Positions 31,801 to 43,653 of a DNA stretch of 64,000 bases are shown in pieces. The DNA lies in NCBI GenBank assembly GCA_963855995.1, contig OY979717.1, positions 3,469,179 to 3,533,178 on the forward strand, given 5' to 3'. This DNA comes from Muricea muricata (Eukaryota; Cnidaria; Anthozoa; Malacalcyonacea; Plexauridae). The first letter of the stretch is position 1, and each line of letters starts with the position of its first letter. The notes below the pieces were generated by a model that worked only from the letters and a program-made list of their open reading frames with translations, searched no databases and was not told the origin of the DNA. The position numbers and the translations under genes are program-made.

Positions 31801-34800
31801 TGTGAGTTCAATATCTCTGGAGTTAAATTAGCTTTTTATGCCTTTCTACGATTATAGTTAAAAAAATCACTATCCGTATACAGTGCTATCCAACTTTCGT
31901 GCACGCAGCTGCACCCTGGGTCCCAGAGATTCTTCCACGCGTATCCCACGTTATCCCTTCTTACGAGTGTGGAAGAATCTCTGGCACCCAGGGTAAAGCA
32001 GCTGCTGTCCAATAATAAATATCGAATAATTATTTTCCACTTAAAAAGTGTAAAGCTGTCGAGCCAACTGGTATTGGAATTTGAAAACGAGTCTTTAATA
32101 CAATTTAGGTGCACGAAATATTTTCGTCATGACTTTAGACGCGCAGTGTTTCAATTCTATTTCAGAAGCATCGTCAGAGTTATGGAAAACTAGATTTATA
32201 TTAATCTGACACGACAGTGAACAAGGGAAAATCGGTTGTCTCGAGCGAGATTTGAACTTGATATCAATTCCAGTCAGCTCAATAGCTCAATTGGTAGAGC
32301 GGCATTCCAGAAAGCATGACTTGTATAAAAGTATTACAGCTTGAGCTTGTCTTCTCAGTGAATTTCTGTACTCATCCAATTCCTCTTTGTTTAACACCCC
32401 AGGTAGTTTCTAACATAAAAATTAAATAAATATTATTCTGACAGTACTCCAGTGCTAGTGAGAATCTTCAAAGAAGCGGCAGTGATCAACAACGCATACA
32501 CATCTTTGTATACGTAGAGTCGTTTGATTGGTCACTGTGGAACTGACAACCTTGTACAACAGTACAAAGCCATGGAACTGTTCCGTAATCAAGGAGTGGT
32601 TCAAATTCTATGGAAATACAAATGATGGAACAAGACTCAGACAATACACTGGTGTTTGAGTTTCACCTTTCCTTTTCCTATATTTATTTCTTCTCTTCAT
32701 CCTTAAACTTTACATTTTAAATTTTATTTTCTCCATTCCTTCTATTTTAAATTTATTTTTTGCCTTTCTTCTACTTTCTCTCCCTCTTTTTTTTCCAGTT
32801 TCCTCTCCATCCTGCCTCCACCTTTCTCTTTCCCCCTTCTTCCTCTTTCTTCATTCTTTCTCTTTCCTTCCTTTCTTATTAATCACACATACTCCTAGAT
32901 TTTTATTATTCAACTAATATATTGGCCTTGACTAAATAAATGGAAATTCACTTACATGACCATATATATGGTGGGGTCTTAAATTTTTAAAAAGTAAATA
33001 TACTCGGCCAATTTGAAACATGTATAAAACCAACATCATTTTGTACAACGGCTGCCTGCATATAAGTAAAATTCTTAGTCACTTTTTTAATCACAATTTT
33101 GTAGTTGAATAGTGATTAAGTACAAAATATGTGGTTCTTATTAGTTGATATTTCCACTAAACATAGTCACAAGGTTTTTATACAACCAGCTCCAGAACAA
33201 CATTTAATATGATAACATCGACAAATGACAATGCAATTCTTATTTTTAATGTTTGTCCAAATTTTGTTAAATTACAATCACTTTCATGAGATTACCTTAA
33301 GTTCATGGTCACTTGGATCAAATGAATCAACTTCATGAAAATATATCTCCTCTATTGTTGAGATGATCTATTAAGCAACAAATTTATGTGAAATATTGTG
33401 CTTGTAGTTGTATTTATTATACTATTTTGAGGGTAAAATATCCTAGTTTAATATAAAGTGAGGAAAATGTTCTATATTTATCCCCGCAATAGTATTATAT
33501 AAATTTAAATTTATGCATACCGGTAATAAAATATATACAAAACAACAGTATAAAGCACAAGGCCGTCTGAATTGACATAGAGTGGTCGCAACAGTAGAAA
33601 CCTAGGGGGTTCTAGGTTTTCACTTTTCTAGTTTGAGTGTTTTGCCCTGCCTTATATATACAGATAGAAATTATTAGGGATATTCAGATCAGATATTCAG
33701 ATCAGATACACATGATATTCAGATCAGATCACTGTTCTTTTGTATTACCACTAAAATACTGGAAGGTCCAGTAGCTATACTGTGACAAAGCTGACCACAA
33801 GGGCCAATATACACAATATACTGACAAAGACTACCTCATCGTCATTTAATGGATCATTTTCAAACTCTCTTTCTCCATCCTAAAACAACAATAAAAAAAT
33901 GATACAGTACACATTCCCATAAAAATCCTTACATAGTTAGCCTGCCACGTAAGTTATATTTATAGCCACCTACAATGACACTCTACCCAGAGTTTCATAA
34001 AGAATTTGCAATAAAATTAAAAAAAAATAATAAAAAAGCATACAAGCAGTTTGAAAAACCATGATATCTCACATATATTTTGCATTCACAAAAAGCTTCT
34101 GAGTCAAACATGAATGATATTACAAATCATAATAAAATAATCAGTTGTAGAGACAAATTTTCAAAATTCAGCTACAGCAATCCCTTATAACAGTTGCCCC
34201 CTCCAAAAAATAATCAACCCTAATCAAGCATAAACCTATACACCACTTCCATAATGGCTGCCACTAATTACCATAATCATGAAAATATTATGATTTTGAA
34301 AAAAAGATTCAACACAAATTATAGATAACTGTGTCCTAAACAACATATATACAAAAGTTTCAAAAAGAATAAACAAATTCGTTTGAAGTTATGAGGGTTT
34401 TCAAGTGTGAAAAAACACCAAAATTAGGCTAAGAAGGCCTCTCTCAAAAATCTGGTACAAATCCTTGTAAATTTGGCCTCAAATAACTTGGCGAGTATTT
34501 GGTATTTTGCCATGAAGTCTTCAGAAGATAAATAGTTTGAAGGACTGTTGCACATACCAGTGTCAAAATTATATAAATACCCTCCAATCTTTCTAGACTG
34601 GAAACATGCAATTATGAAAGTGGTCTATGGTGTAACTAGCACTTAACAATACATATGGTACCGGTACACACTTATTTTGTTGGTGTTGGTTATAATGCAG
34701 ATTCAGTGGCGGATCTAGCGTAAGTCAAAATAAATTACCACAGCTCATTCTCGGATATATTTACATTTTAAAATACCTTCAAAGCAACTTCATTGGTTAG

Positions 34801-35553
34801 ATTTTATTCTTTTGAAATTCATAACCTATGACATTGTTATAAAGTTATTTTGAATTTAAAATTGAGCTGCTATAATGTATTTTGACTTACCCTGGATCCG
34901 CCACTGTGCAGATTGTACACAAGTACTTTATAAAAACTATTTTGAAGTTTGTGATAACGTTGATTTAACCTTTTGCATAATGTATAATCATAATTGCAAA
35001 GCTCTTTATCATAAAAAATTGTACGCTGACTTTATTTAATTATGTCATTTGTTAATGTGCATATTTATACAATGTACTGACAATCCTTTTAATTTAATAT
35101 CAATACACTTTGCAGTTTGTATCAGAGCATTTTCCTGTAATAAGTCATTATTATACTGCAATATACAAATATTAATTAAATGAAATCAAATCTAAACAGC
35201 AATAAAAAATGGATGGGTGCCTTTTAATTGAGCATGAATATAATTTTGTAAACAGCAATAAATTTCAACATGAGTCACCTTGAATACTGCCGTTCCAATA
35301 CTGTTTTCATCCAGACTTCCACCATCTAGTTCCTTTCTTGTGTGCTACGTCAAAATACCGATGATTAGAAGACGTGCTTACAATCTACACTTCAAACAAT
35401 TGTACACAAACAAGTTCCGCTTATAAATTATTCTACTATGAGAAATTGTTGTACATGGCAAAATGAACTCTACCAATCAATATATCTCAAGTAGTCTCGT
35501 AATACACTCACCTCTAGGCCAAGAAATGAACGAAAACGGCTTCGAATAGCCAT
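22830..35553 (-). CDS. VPS50: VPS50/syndetin, exons 1-22 (N-terminal two thirds)
   Basis: VPS50 is the specific subunit of the EARP tethering complex that returns cargo from endosomes to the cell surface. I built the model by reading GT-AG boundaries with matching phase. Exons, 5' to 3': 35512-35553, 35279-35344, 33835-33879, 33296-33367, 32338-32409, 31521-31574, 31375-31445, 30925-31042, 30352-30387, 30079-30161, 29347-29389, 28633-28731, 28404-28484, 28114-28179, 27892-27939, 27182-27340, 26215-26309, 25694-25792, 25295-25385, 23838-23916, 23667-23758, 22830-22899. Diagnostic stretches are [29 protein letters not shown] and [10 protein letters not shown]; an acidic run of Asp closes exon 22. 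The start ATG follows a YY1-like CATGGCGG near 35590. Family identity is secure. Exon 1 is the least certain because its N-terminus is poorly conserved. Confidence 0.9.
23370..23600 (-). repeat. tRNA-derived SINE
   Basis: On the minus strand a Pol III A-box-like TGGCAAAGAGG (about 23575-23585) is followed by a B-box-like GTTCGATTCC (about 23536-23546) at normal internal-promoter spacing, then a body with GGTTTCCTTCGGATACTCC. Inserted between VPS50 exons 21 and 22. Family not identified. Confidence 0.6.
24138..25071. repeat. Foldback element between VPS50 exons 19 and 20
   Basis: Arms 24177-24400 and the reverse complement of 24830-25047 share GACTATAAATAAGG, GTTAACAAAAGTTGTG and GGTACCTGTGTGTAAG. 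Outer ends are similar A/G-rich tips (ACAAGGGG / ACAGGGGG). No coding content. Confidence 0.6.
26369..26512. repeat. AGATCTCT microsatellite
   Basis: Many copies of the 8-mer AGATCTCT (itself containing the AGATCT palindrome), interrupted by short AGAGTAGT/GTGT spacers, within a VPS50 intron. TTAGGG-like motifs follow at 26515-26600. Confidence 0.85.
30666..30813. repeat. 148-bp MITE-like inverted repeat
   Basis: Ends CAGAGAGGTTCAGATTT and its inverse AAATCTGAACCTCTCTG. No matching 8-bp flank was found, so the superfamily stays open. In VPS50 intron 8. Confidence 0.55.
31905..31998. repeat. Intronic hairpin
   Basis: About 33-bp near-perfect arms: CAGCTGCACCCTGGGT... and the inverse ...ACCCAGGGTAAAGCAGCTG. 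Origin unknown; perhaps a small MITE. Confidence 0.45.
32276..32312 (+). other. tRNA-like 5' half (A box)
   Basis: TAGCTCAATTGGTAGAGCGG is the D-arm/A-box half of a tRNA or of a tRNA-derived SINE head. No B box or acceptor partner follows, so it is not a functional tRNA gene. Lies just outside the donor site of VPS50 exon 5. Confidence 0.4.
34704..34906. mobile_element. hAT-type MITE in VPS50 intron 2
   Basis: 203 bp with ends CAGTGGCGGATCTAG / CTGGATCCGCCACTG and an exact 8-bp duplication TGCAGATT at 34696-34703 and 34907-34914. Confidence 0.92.
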
Positions 35554-35869
35554 GTCCCATGAATATTTCTACAACTTACGCTCGTCCGCCATGTTTTGAG
35601 ATGTTTTCATGAATATTGTTTATTGAACTTCATGCATGATTATTGCGGTTATATTGCAACATCACCTGAATTCCGATATCTAGCCCGACTCTGCACCCTA
35701 CCCGCGGGGTTTTGTAAGGCCATCGATCGTACATTAGGTCAGTGACTGACTCACTGACAGTCGCAAAACTGGTCAACTACTTACGTACTTATACCTCCGA
35801 GAGGTTTGCCTTGTGTTTTAATTTCTCTTGATTGGTTTTAAATCTTAGCACACCAGCGAAGACACGAAG
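35554..35869. other. Upstream region of VPS50
   Basis: Presumed 5' UTR and promoter of VPS50 on the minus strand. A CATGGCGG (YY1-like) motif lies near 35595, and no TATA box is seen. No gene. Confidence 0.4.
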
Positions 35870-36895
35870 AAGTATGTATGTATGTATCCTTTAATTAAAA
35901 ATTAGCAGTTACAAGCAATCGACGCTAGCCTCATCAACAAGAGTTGGTTTCCATAAGGGGCGTCGAATAAAAAAAAAACTATTTACAAGGTATATACAAG
36001 AAGATAAGTGTGACCCTCGTTAATACAAAAGAAAAACGTTACAAGACTTTAATTGAGATTCAATTTAGATACATTTTCAGATATAGCTGATTTTGCTTCA
36101 GTAGGAAGACTATTCCAAAGTTTAGCAACACTATACCCAAAGCTATTTTTAAGAAACTCTCTTTTCGGGTTTGGAAGAGCTAGGTCAGTACACCTGCTTC
36201 TCAAATCATAATTTGCCTGCATGTAGTTCATTGTTTCTGGTAAACAAGTCTTTCAAATTTGGTGCTGTGCGATTATTTAAAATTCTGTACATCAAAACTG
36301 ATTTATTCCGTAAGCGTCTTTTCTCCAAAGTTTCCCAGCCAAGAGATTCGAGAAAGTCAGCCGAATTAGTTTCATAATTCGCACTTGCAGTAATCCTTGC
36401 CGCTCGATTTTGAAATCTTTGTAGTTTTCCTTTTAAATAAGCAGAGCAATTTCCCCATAAAGGGGAGCAGTAATCAAAATATGGCTGTATCATGGCTCGA
36501 TAAATTGTTTGCAAAGTATCATCAGGAACAAAGGGCTTAATTCGTTTCATAACTGCTATGCCGCCACCAACCTTTTTACACGTCTTTTCAACGTGTAGGT
36601 CCCATCTTAGTCTTTCATTAAGCATAACTCCCAAACACACAAAGGAATTAGTTCGGGAAATCAATTTTCCATTCAATCTCACTGGAATATCCTGAACTCT
36701 ATTATTAAGGTTGTAGTTCGAACCTATTATCATTACTTTTGTTTTGGTAGGATGGTGTTGTAGTTTATTTTTTGCAAGCCAATGACTGATTCTATTTAGG
36801 TCATGATTTAAACTATCAATAAGTTCCCCGTAATCCGCTGAAAAAGCAAATATCTGAGTATAATATCTAAAGCCAAGTGAATAATCTAAAGCCAA
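35870..36895 (-). pseudogene. 5'-truncated LINE fragment A
   Basis: The C-terminal half of a non-LTR reverse transcriptase: LAKNKLQHHPTKTKVMIIGS, VCLGVMLNERLRWD and MIQPYFDYCSPLWG, followed after a frameshift near 36220 by NSFGYSVAKLWNSLP. The 3' end carries a short ATAC microsatellite tail (about 35874-35888), usual for CR1/L2-like elements. No YADD-type catalytic region is left. Confidence 0.85.
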
Positions 36896-36899
36896 GTGA

Positions 36900-37470
36900 A
36901 GAGAAACTTCTCAATAGAATCAAACCTCTGAGACCAGAAACTCTGGGTGAACAACAGAAGTAGCAGTCGACTGGTATTGGAGGCACCTTCTTCACTGGCT
37001 TCAGTCTTACCTTACTAATCGTGTACAGCGTGTGATAGTTCGTGGTTTTAAATCTGCCAATTTACCAGTGACATCCGGTGTCCCTCAGGGTTCCATACTT
37101 GTCCCTGTACTATTTAATGGACTCCCTGGAGCAATAACATCCAGTCGGATTGCAATGTTTGCGGATGATACTAAAATCCTTGAGAACTTCCAAACCATAG
37201 ACTGTAAAGACTGTAAACTGCTTCAAAATGCATGCCTCAACCAACTAAAAACATGGCCTAAGAACTCCGGCCTGAAATTTAACCGTCCAAATTATGCAAG
37301 TCCCAATTAAATCATAACTAGAGGAATCTATACATGTTCGCAACGAAGAAGCAAAACTCTCTTTATACCTAACGCTGGTTCGACCTCTCTTTGAGTATGG
37401 AACTCAAACTCAACTTTTAGATGCTCTTCTACAAAGTAATACTAAACTTGGTGGACATTGACCTAACTCC
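36900..37470 (+). pseudogene. LINE fragment B
   Basis: RT fragment on the plus strand with TSGVPQGSIL, MFADDTKI and, in another frame, LTLVRPLFEYG. Both ends are missing. It abuts fragment A head to head and the intact LINE downstream. Confidence 0.8.
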
Positions 37471-37533
37471 CAGTCCAATTGTTCGTTCCTCTACACAACA
37501 GGTCCTCGGCAGTGAGCCACAGAATTTTGTTTT

Positions 37534-40401
37534 GTGGTCCCAAGATGCAAAACCACCACATTTCAACTAAAGAGCTTGGTTAGAAGCACGAGAATGTGGA
37601 ATGATAAAAAACAAGCATTATCTCCTGATGCTAGTTCTTTCTGCTTTGGACATGTGTTATCTACAATTGGTCAAGCATACCTTGGATCAATTTGGGACTC
37701 TAGTATAGGTGGAAACCCAAGTATTAATGATGAGATATCCACAAATTCACCGTGTAAACTACCGCTACGTAATCTAAATAATTTGGTAACAATTCATGTT
37801 CGTAAACCAGGACCACCATTGAGTCGCTCTATTCCTACGTGTATACTTATAAACGCGAGATCTTTAGCCAAACCTGAGGCTTGTCCATCACTGTATTTAG
37901 AACTGAATACTCATAATGTAGATGTTGCTATTGTGTCAGAAACTTGGCTAAAACCTACCATTCCTAGTCAAGCGATATGCCCTCACGGTTTTACAGTAAT
38001 ACGGAAAGACAGAGCGCATGATAGGCAGGGAGGTGGCGTAGCAGTCTTTTGTAAAAATGACTGGAAACTTGAAAGTCTAGAGGAATTCTCGAATCCTTAT
38101 GAATGTCTGTGGACTAAAATAACTACTAATAACTCAATATTTTATCTATTGGCGATATACCATCCTCCTTCTCCTGAATACCAATCTAGTGACCTTCTAG
38201 ATTTTCTTATGGATTCGTGTGAGAGACTACTATCATTAGAGCCCAATGCGAAACTGATCATAGCTGGCGATATCAACCAGCTGGGGATAAAGCCACTGCT
38301 AAATTACCATTCTTTAGTTCAGATTGTGAATGTTCCGACTCGTGGCCAAAAGATCCTTGATGTGTTTATAACCAATGTCCCAAACTTTTGGAATAAAGCG
38401 AAAGCGATAAAAAGCCTTGTGCGATCCGACCATTTGGCTGTTTTACTTAAACCCGTGGTCAAGGTTAAAGCTACAAGAAAATCCGTAGAATTTCGTGACT
38501 TAAGAGAGCATAATAAGTTAAAAATGTTACGGAAAATGGATGATTTTCAATGGGACACAATTACCAATGGCACTACTTGTCCGAACGAAATGATTAACAA
38601 TTTTTATAATAAAATATGGCCAATATTTGATGAATGTTTCCCAGTTATTAAAACACGGGTATCCAGTAGAGATCCTCCCTTCCTCTCTCCGATAGTCAAG
38701 CATCTACTAAAGTTGAGGAAAAATGCTGTCAACAAGAGAGATAATGAGTGTAGTCATCGTTTACAAGAAAAGATTAACAAGCTCATTCGGGTTAACCAAC
38801 TCAAAGCAGTTAAACAAGAAAATAAGATCCGTGATCGTGGGTCCAAAAGATGGTGGTCATTAGTCAACAAAATAACTTGTCGTGGCAATAGCGAAGTACC
38901 ATTAAGCCACATTATTGACCCGAAGGTAATGAACGAGCACTTTCAAACTATTAACACGGATCCAGATTATGTTACCCCTCAACCTCTTCATATTCCCGAT
39001 GGCACAAGAGTACCTGAATTATCTGTCCACACTGTTTGTAAACTCTTGCTAAAGCAGAAAAGAACCACTTCAGGCCCAGATGAGTTGCCATATTGGTTTT
39101 GGAACACCTATGCATATGACATTGCGCCTGTGATTACCACCATCTTTAATACATCAATTAAACTCGGCATTGTTCCTGACGAATGGAAACTGGCAAATCT
39201 CTTACCTATTCCTAAAGAGTCCCCTTGCATAGAGCCAAACCAACTGCGTCCCATTTCGTTGACCAATATAATTGTTCGCTTGTTTGAAAGAGCAATTTAT
39301 ACAACCGAACTATCCCCGGTGATGGAAAAAGTAATCCATGGAGATCAGTTTGCATATAAGAAAGGTCATAGTTCTACAATGGCGTTGATAAAAGCTCAAC
39401 ATACCTGGATGGAATGGTTGGATGGTGATGCGAGTGTGGTGCGTGTCTTTTCTTTTGACTTCAGCAAGGCCTTCGACACGGTGCCGCACGAGATTTTATG
39501 CAATAAGTTGAAAGAGCTTCCTATTAGTCCCTATATCATAAATTGGATTATCGACTTTCTAACCAGTCGGTATCAACGAGTCGTTATTGATGGCATTAAA
39601 ACGGATTACTTGCCTATAAACCGTGGGGTTCCTCAAGGAACGGTATTGGGACCGATATTATTTTCTATCATGATTAATGACATACGTCCTGTTCAAGCTT
39701 CTAACTTAATTGTCAAATTTGCTGATGACATAAATCTAGGGATTAAGGTCACGGATGATAGTGATACTTCTCATATGGAAACTAATAATATCAAGAACTG
39801 GGCGGAAACAAATCGTATGAAACTAAACTTAAAAAAGACGTGGGAGATGGTCATACACGGTAAAATATCTCGGCCACTTCCTGAGCCTTTGCCTATGATT
39901 ACTCGCAAAAGTTGGTTGAAGATATTAGGTGTAACGTTTCAAGAAAATCCTACTATGTGGGACTTGCAAATGAATGAGTTAATGAGTAGAGTTTGCAGCA
40001 GACTGTATATTATCCGGACTTGTAAATACTATGGGTTTTCTAGTAAAGAATTGGATCTTCTGTTTCATAGTCTTATTTTATCAATATTAGTTTTTGGTAT
40101 AGAGGTCTGGGGATGTGCGTCGTATTCTAAGTACCTCAGTCAAATAGACAAATTTTTAAAACGTTCATACAAGTATGGATATCTTGCACAAGAATTATCT
40201 ATTGTCGACATGTTAAATAACAAAGACAGAGTCCTATGGAAGAAAATAACTACAGATCCCAACCATGCCTTGAAAACCTTGTTACCTCCTCAACGACAAC
40301 TCGAATTACGCGACCGAGGACATAAATATGAACTACCGAGAGTTAGAACACAACGATTTAAAAGAGTGTTTGTCAACAGATGTCTTTTTAACTTCATATG
40401 A
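37534..40401 (+). CDS. Intact LINE ORF: endonuclease-reverse transcriptase
   Basis: An uninterrupted 955-codon frame. The first ATG is at 37591, since 37534 is a GTG. N-terminal APE-type endonuclease: INARSL, SETWL, GGGVAVF, LIIAGDIN, RSDHLAV. Reverse transcriptase: FSFDFSKAFDTVPH, GVPQGTVLGPILF, KFADDIN (catalytic FADD) and thumb WLKILGVTF. No RNase H. The protein nicks target DNA and primes cDNA synthesis there. Clade is probably CR1/L2/Rex-like; not resolved. AATAAA at about 40581 marks the 3' UTR. The absence of any stop suggests recent activity. Confidence 0.9.
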   Translation: MVPRCKTTTFQLKSLVRSTRMWNDKKQALSPDASSFCFGHVLSTIGQAYLGSIWDSSIGGNPSINDEISTNSPCKLPLRNLNNLVTIHVRKPGPPLSRSIPTCILINARSLAKPEACPSLYLELNTHNVDVAIVSETWLKPTIPSQAICPHGFTVIRKDRAHDRQGGGVAVFCKNDWKLESLEEFSNPYECLWTKITTNNSIFYLLAIYHPPSPEYQSSDLLDFLMDSCERLLSLEPNAKLIIAGDINQLGIKPLLNYHSLVQIVNVPTRGQKILDVFITNVPNFWNKAKAIKSLVRSDHLAVLLKPVVKVKATRKSVEFRDLREHNKLKMLRKMDDFQWDTITNGTTCPNEMINNFYNKIWPIFDECFPVIKTRVSSRDPPFLSPIVKHLLKLRKNAVNKRDNECSHRLQEKINKLIRVNQLKAVKQENKIRDRGSKRWWSLVNKITCRGNSEVPLSHIIDPKVMNEHFQTINTDPDYVTPQPLHIPDGTRVPELSVHTVCKLLLKQKRTTSGPDELPYWFWNTYAYDIAPVITTIFNTSIKLGIVPDEWKLANLLPIPKESPCIEPNQLRPISLTNIIVRLFERAIYTTELSPVMEKVIHGDQFAYKKGHSSTMALIKAQHTWMEWLDGDASVVRVFSFDFSKAFDTVPHEILCNKLKELPISPYIINWIIDFLTSRYQRVVIDGIKTDYLPINRGVPQGTVLGPILFSIMINDIRPVQASNLIVKFADDINLGIKVTDDSDTSHMETNNIKNWAETNRMKLNLKKTWEMVIHGKISRPLPEPLPMITRKSWLKILGVTFQENPTMWDLQMNELMSRVCSRLYIIRTCKYYGFSSKELDLLFHSLILSILVFGIEVWGCASYSKYLSQIDKFLKRSYKYGYLAQELSIVDMLNNKDRVLWKKITTDPNHALKTLLPPQRQLELRDRGHKYELPRVRTQRFKRVFVNRCLFNFI

Positions 40402-41141
40402 TATTTTATAATATAATTCCAATACGATTAGAACAAATTTGAAATAATTAATATAAATGGACTTTAGTTTTAATATTCAATTACTAGTACTATATATCGT
40501 AGGAAATAATTTAATATGAACTGTTATTATTATTGCTACTGTAAGCCCACACGTTTGTTGTGAGGCGTTGTTCTTACATTTCAAATAAAGAGTTTATATA
40601 TATGTTGATGATCCACGTACCTTTCCTTTTAACTGTTCGTGTCAAGTGTAACTACTCTGTCCGCACTGACTCTTATTGTTCTACTGCCGTGCTGTTCGTA
40701 AACGTTCTTGAACCTTATAGTACTGTAGTTTAGTATATAATTGTTTCAAACGTGGTTAACTGCAATCGCAGCTAGTAATAGGCTAATAACGCTTGCGCTG
40801 TTGCGGATTCCCTCCCATATCTACAGCATGTAAGATCGTATGTGCATGGTATTTTGTACTATTTAGATATATGAAGACGAAGTTACATGAGTATATAAGT
40901 AAATAAATGAATAAGTAAACGTACTTGAGAATTGACAGAATTTTCAAATGGTCAATTGAAATCCCTTAGATAAAACTTTATTTAAACACAATAACCTTTT
41001 CAACTATTTAGAGCTGATTTCCAAAAGAGTTGTGTGGTAAAAATTACAAAATTAACTAATTCATCAAATATTTACAAACTAACTTATTAATTAAATATTG
41101 TACAAATGCTGAATACTAAGTCTAATACAAAGTCGGGTTTA
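40402..41141. other. LINE 3' UTR and unassigned sequence
   Basis: The LINE 3' UTR runs to about 40600 (AATAAA, then TATATATATG). The remainder is AT-rich without a recognisable feature. Confidence 0.5.
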
Positions 41142-42080
41142 CTAAGTTAAAACAAGGATCGAGGTCGAGGAAGAAAGCTTATTACAAAATGTTTTGAACG
41201 ATCCCGAATTGCGTATCTCTTCGGGTATCTGGTTCCATAGCTTAGCTCCACTATAACATGAACTATTTTTTAGGAACTCAGTTTTTGGTTTTGGAATATA
41301 AAGCTTTGTCGCGGAACCTCTCAAATTATAATTATGAATTTTACCAACATTTTTTTTAAAAAAAACGCAAAGTTGCTAAACTGGAGCTAAACTTAAGAGC
41401 TAGGTGCTAGGAGCTAAAGAAGCTAAACTGTTTTAAACATCAGTTTGGCTTTCAGTTGAGCCCTCCGCTCTTCAAGACAAGTGTCATCCAGCCTAATGAT
41501 TTTAGAGCAATGGCAGATTGACCATGTTCTCTTTTTAGACCCATGATCAATCTAGCCGCTCTGTAAACGGTCATTTAGTCCTTTATTGAAACAATCCCAT
41601 ACTTCGCTGCAATAGTCGAAGTAAGGTTGAATTAGAGCATTACATACTTTAACCAAAGTGCTTTGATCAACAAATTCCCTTAACCTTTTAATTGCTCCTA
41701 TATCTGAAGAAATTTTACTACTGATATAGTAGTTTTTTACCTTTTTTACCATTTCATTTTCACTTTCGAGTTGTAATTAGATATCTGCGTGCTTTGTTTT
41801 ATGTCGTGACCCAATTAAGACACACTCAGTTTTTTTCAATATTTAGACTGAGTTTGTTTGCTCGCAGCTATTTCTGCACATTTCCAATATCAACACCTGT
41901 TCCCTCCCCTTACCTCATCCAAGGTTTCACCAGCTGCCGTTAAGTTTGTATTGTCAGCAAACAAGTTGTGCAATCAAGGCAGTTTGGCAAATCATTTATA
42001 TGGATGAGAAATAAGAGAGGGCACAGAATGCTTCCTTGAGGAATGCCACAAATAACTTCTCTCTCCCCTGAGTAAACATT
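41142..42080 (-). pseudogene. Decayed LINE fragment C
   Basis: Minus-strand pieces in several frames: PQGSIL and a FADN-like remnant near 41950-42050, ALIQPYFDYCSEVWD at 41552-41752 and NSSCYSGAKLWNQIP at 41142-41324. Related to fragment A but older. Confidence 0.8.
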
Positions 42081-42099
42081 TGTCAATTGAGAAATTTGG

Positions 42100-42255
42100 G
42101 TTATCAATTTATGTTTCGGTAACTAAGGCAACGGTTAGGGGTAGAAGAGGTTAGGGTTACGCGTTTGATTAAGGTTAAGGGTTAGGGTTAGGGGATACTT
42201 GGGGATAGAATCATATTAGTGACCGAAACATAAATTGATTACCGAAATTTGTTTT
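42100..42255. repeat. Hairpin element with TTAGGG-like core
   Basis: Arms ATCAATTTATGTTTCGGTAACT and its near inverse flank degenerate GGTTAGGG motifs. Too short and irregular to be a telomere scar; likely a small MITE. Confidence 0.45.
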
Positions 42256-43121
42256 CGGTGAGACAGATACCGTACCCAGCAACCCCGCCGTTCCCCTTTT
42301 ATCCTATTTTTATCCCTATTTATCTCTAAGCTTACCCAAGCTTGCCTGAAAAACTTTAGCCTCTGCGGAGGAGAGTGTAGTAACTCAATAGATTTATCGT
42401 TTTTGAATTGAAACTGTACATTTCAACCACCTCGACCTCGTGCAGTATGCGGGAATCAAGCGGATATTATATCCTAATCCCCGGATAGTCCCAGTCCCAG
42501 GGTACAGGGAAAGGGGTTTGTTTTGCTGGTGTATATCATACGATAAATGTGTTGCGATGTGCCAAGTAACTCACCCAAATGTTTTAGGGTTCACACGGAA
42601 ACAGTAGTTTCAGGTCGAGACACGGTCAATATAACGTGAAATTAGAATGTTTGATTTTTAGTAAGTGATTACAGAATTGAATCCCGTCATCTAAATTAAA
42701 CATTAACTGTATGATTGTATAAAAATGAGATAAGAAATATAAAACTGAGCTGTCAGATCAATATTATAGTGATGTTTAAGGATGGATAATCCTGTAAGCC
42801 CAGAATACAGCGAGGAGCCATCGTACATCGTTCATATGACCTGGTCCCATTCATCTGCCTGCAAAAAAGGCCATGGTCGTGTAAGGCCGGGTAAGCGTCA
42901 GAACGAAGTTCAGAAAACTGCAAGAACAGCAAAATTACTTTCAGTTTGGAACGCTTTGTTGCACTGAAAAGCTCGTTTTGTTGGGATCAGTCTTATGCCG
43001 TCATAAGTCGCCAATTTTACAGAAAATATAGCAGTTATGCTGTATTTTCATTAAACATCGGATTGCTATGGCTTCGGTTTGATATTTCACATTTACAATT
43101 CACAAAAATGGTCTTGTTTAT
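42256..43121. other. Intergenic, nothing recognised
   Basis: No coding, RNA or repeat structure that I could support. The frames at 42782-42967 and 42946-43152 have no protein-like features. Confidence 0.45.
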
Positions 43122-43360
43122 GGGCCGGTTGTTCGAAGCCAGTTTAGCCTAAACGGTGGTTAAGCTCAAAATAGAAACCAAGTTTAAGGATTCATTCAAC
43201 AACCAAACTAAAAGTTTTGAACCTTAATAGTATGATTATGCTTACAACTACATATTTACTGCAAAATATTTAAGTTAACTGTCTAACGAGTGATGTAAGA
43301 GTGTTATTTAATTTTGACTTAGCCACCGTTTACGCTAAACAGGCTTCGAACAACCGGCCC
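43122..43360. repeat. GGGCCGGTTGTTCGAAG MITE
   Basis: 239 bp with inverted ends GGGCCGGTTGTTCGAAG / CTTCGAACAACCGGCCC. Related tips flank virus-like element 2 at about 43362 and 60085, suggesting that element 2 landed in a second MITE of this type. Confidence 0.65.
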
Positions 43361-43443
43361 CAGTTGTATAAAAAGGTGATTAAAGTTAACTATGATTTGT
43401 GGAAAAATCAACCAATCAAAGCATCGTATTTTTAGTACTTAAT

Positions 43444-43653
43444 AGTAGTATAGATATGCGGGTTCTGGCCCATTTTCAATTCCTCCCACCTCCCCCCTAT
43501 TCGTTGTATAATTTTGGGGAAAATTCGGTTCCAACACATTTTCTCATCCCCCCTTCTCTCAAAGAAATTTTGTCGATATAAAAAAAAAACTCTTTTGAAA
43601 ACGTTCCAAAAGAATTTCCCTAAAGTTTTTCCAACGAGTACGTGTTTCCGTTT
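43444..43653 (+). repeat. Left TIR of element 2
   Basis: 210 bp; inverted match to 59819-60033. Contains the last codons of the zinc-ribbon gene and its hairpin. Confidence 0.92.
43591..43613 (-). terminator. 3' hairpin of the zinc-ribbon gene
   Basis: Stem TCTTTTG / CAAAAGA with a 9-nt loop, 7 nt after the stop codon, inside the left TIR. Confidence 0.45.

Noticed and set aside
32276-32312. Functional tRNA gene
   Set aside because: Only the A-box half exists; no anticodon arm, B box or acceptor stem can be formed.
42100-42255. Interstitial telomere
   Set aside because: TTAGGG motifs are few and irregular and sit inside a small inverted repeat.
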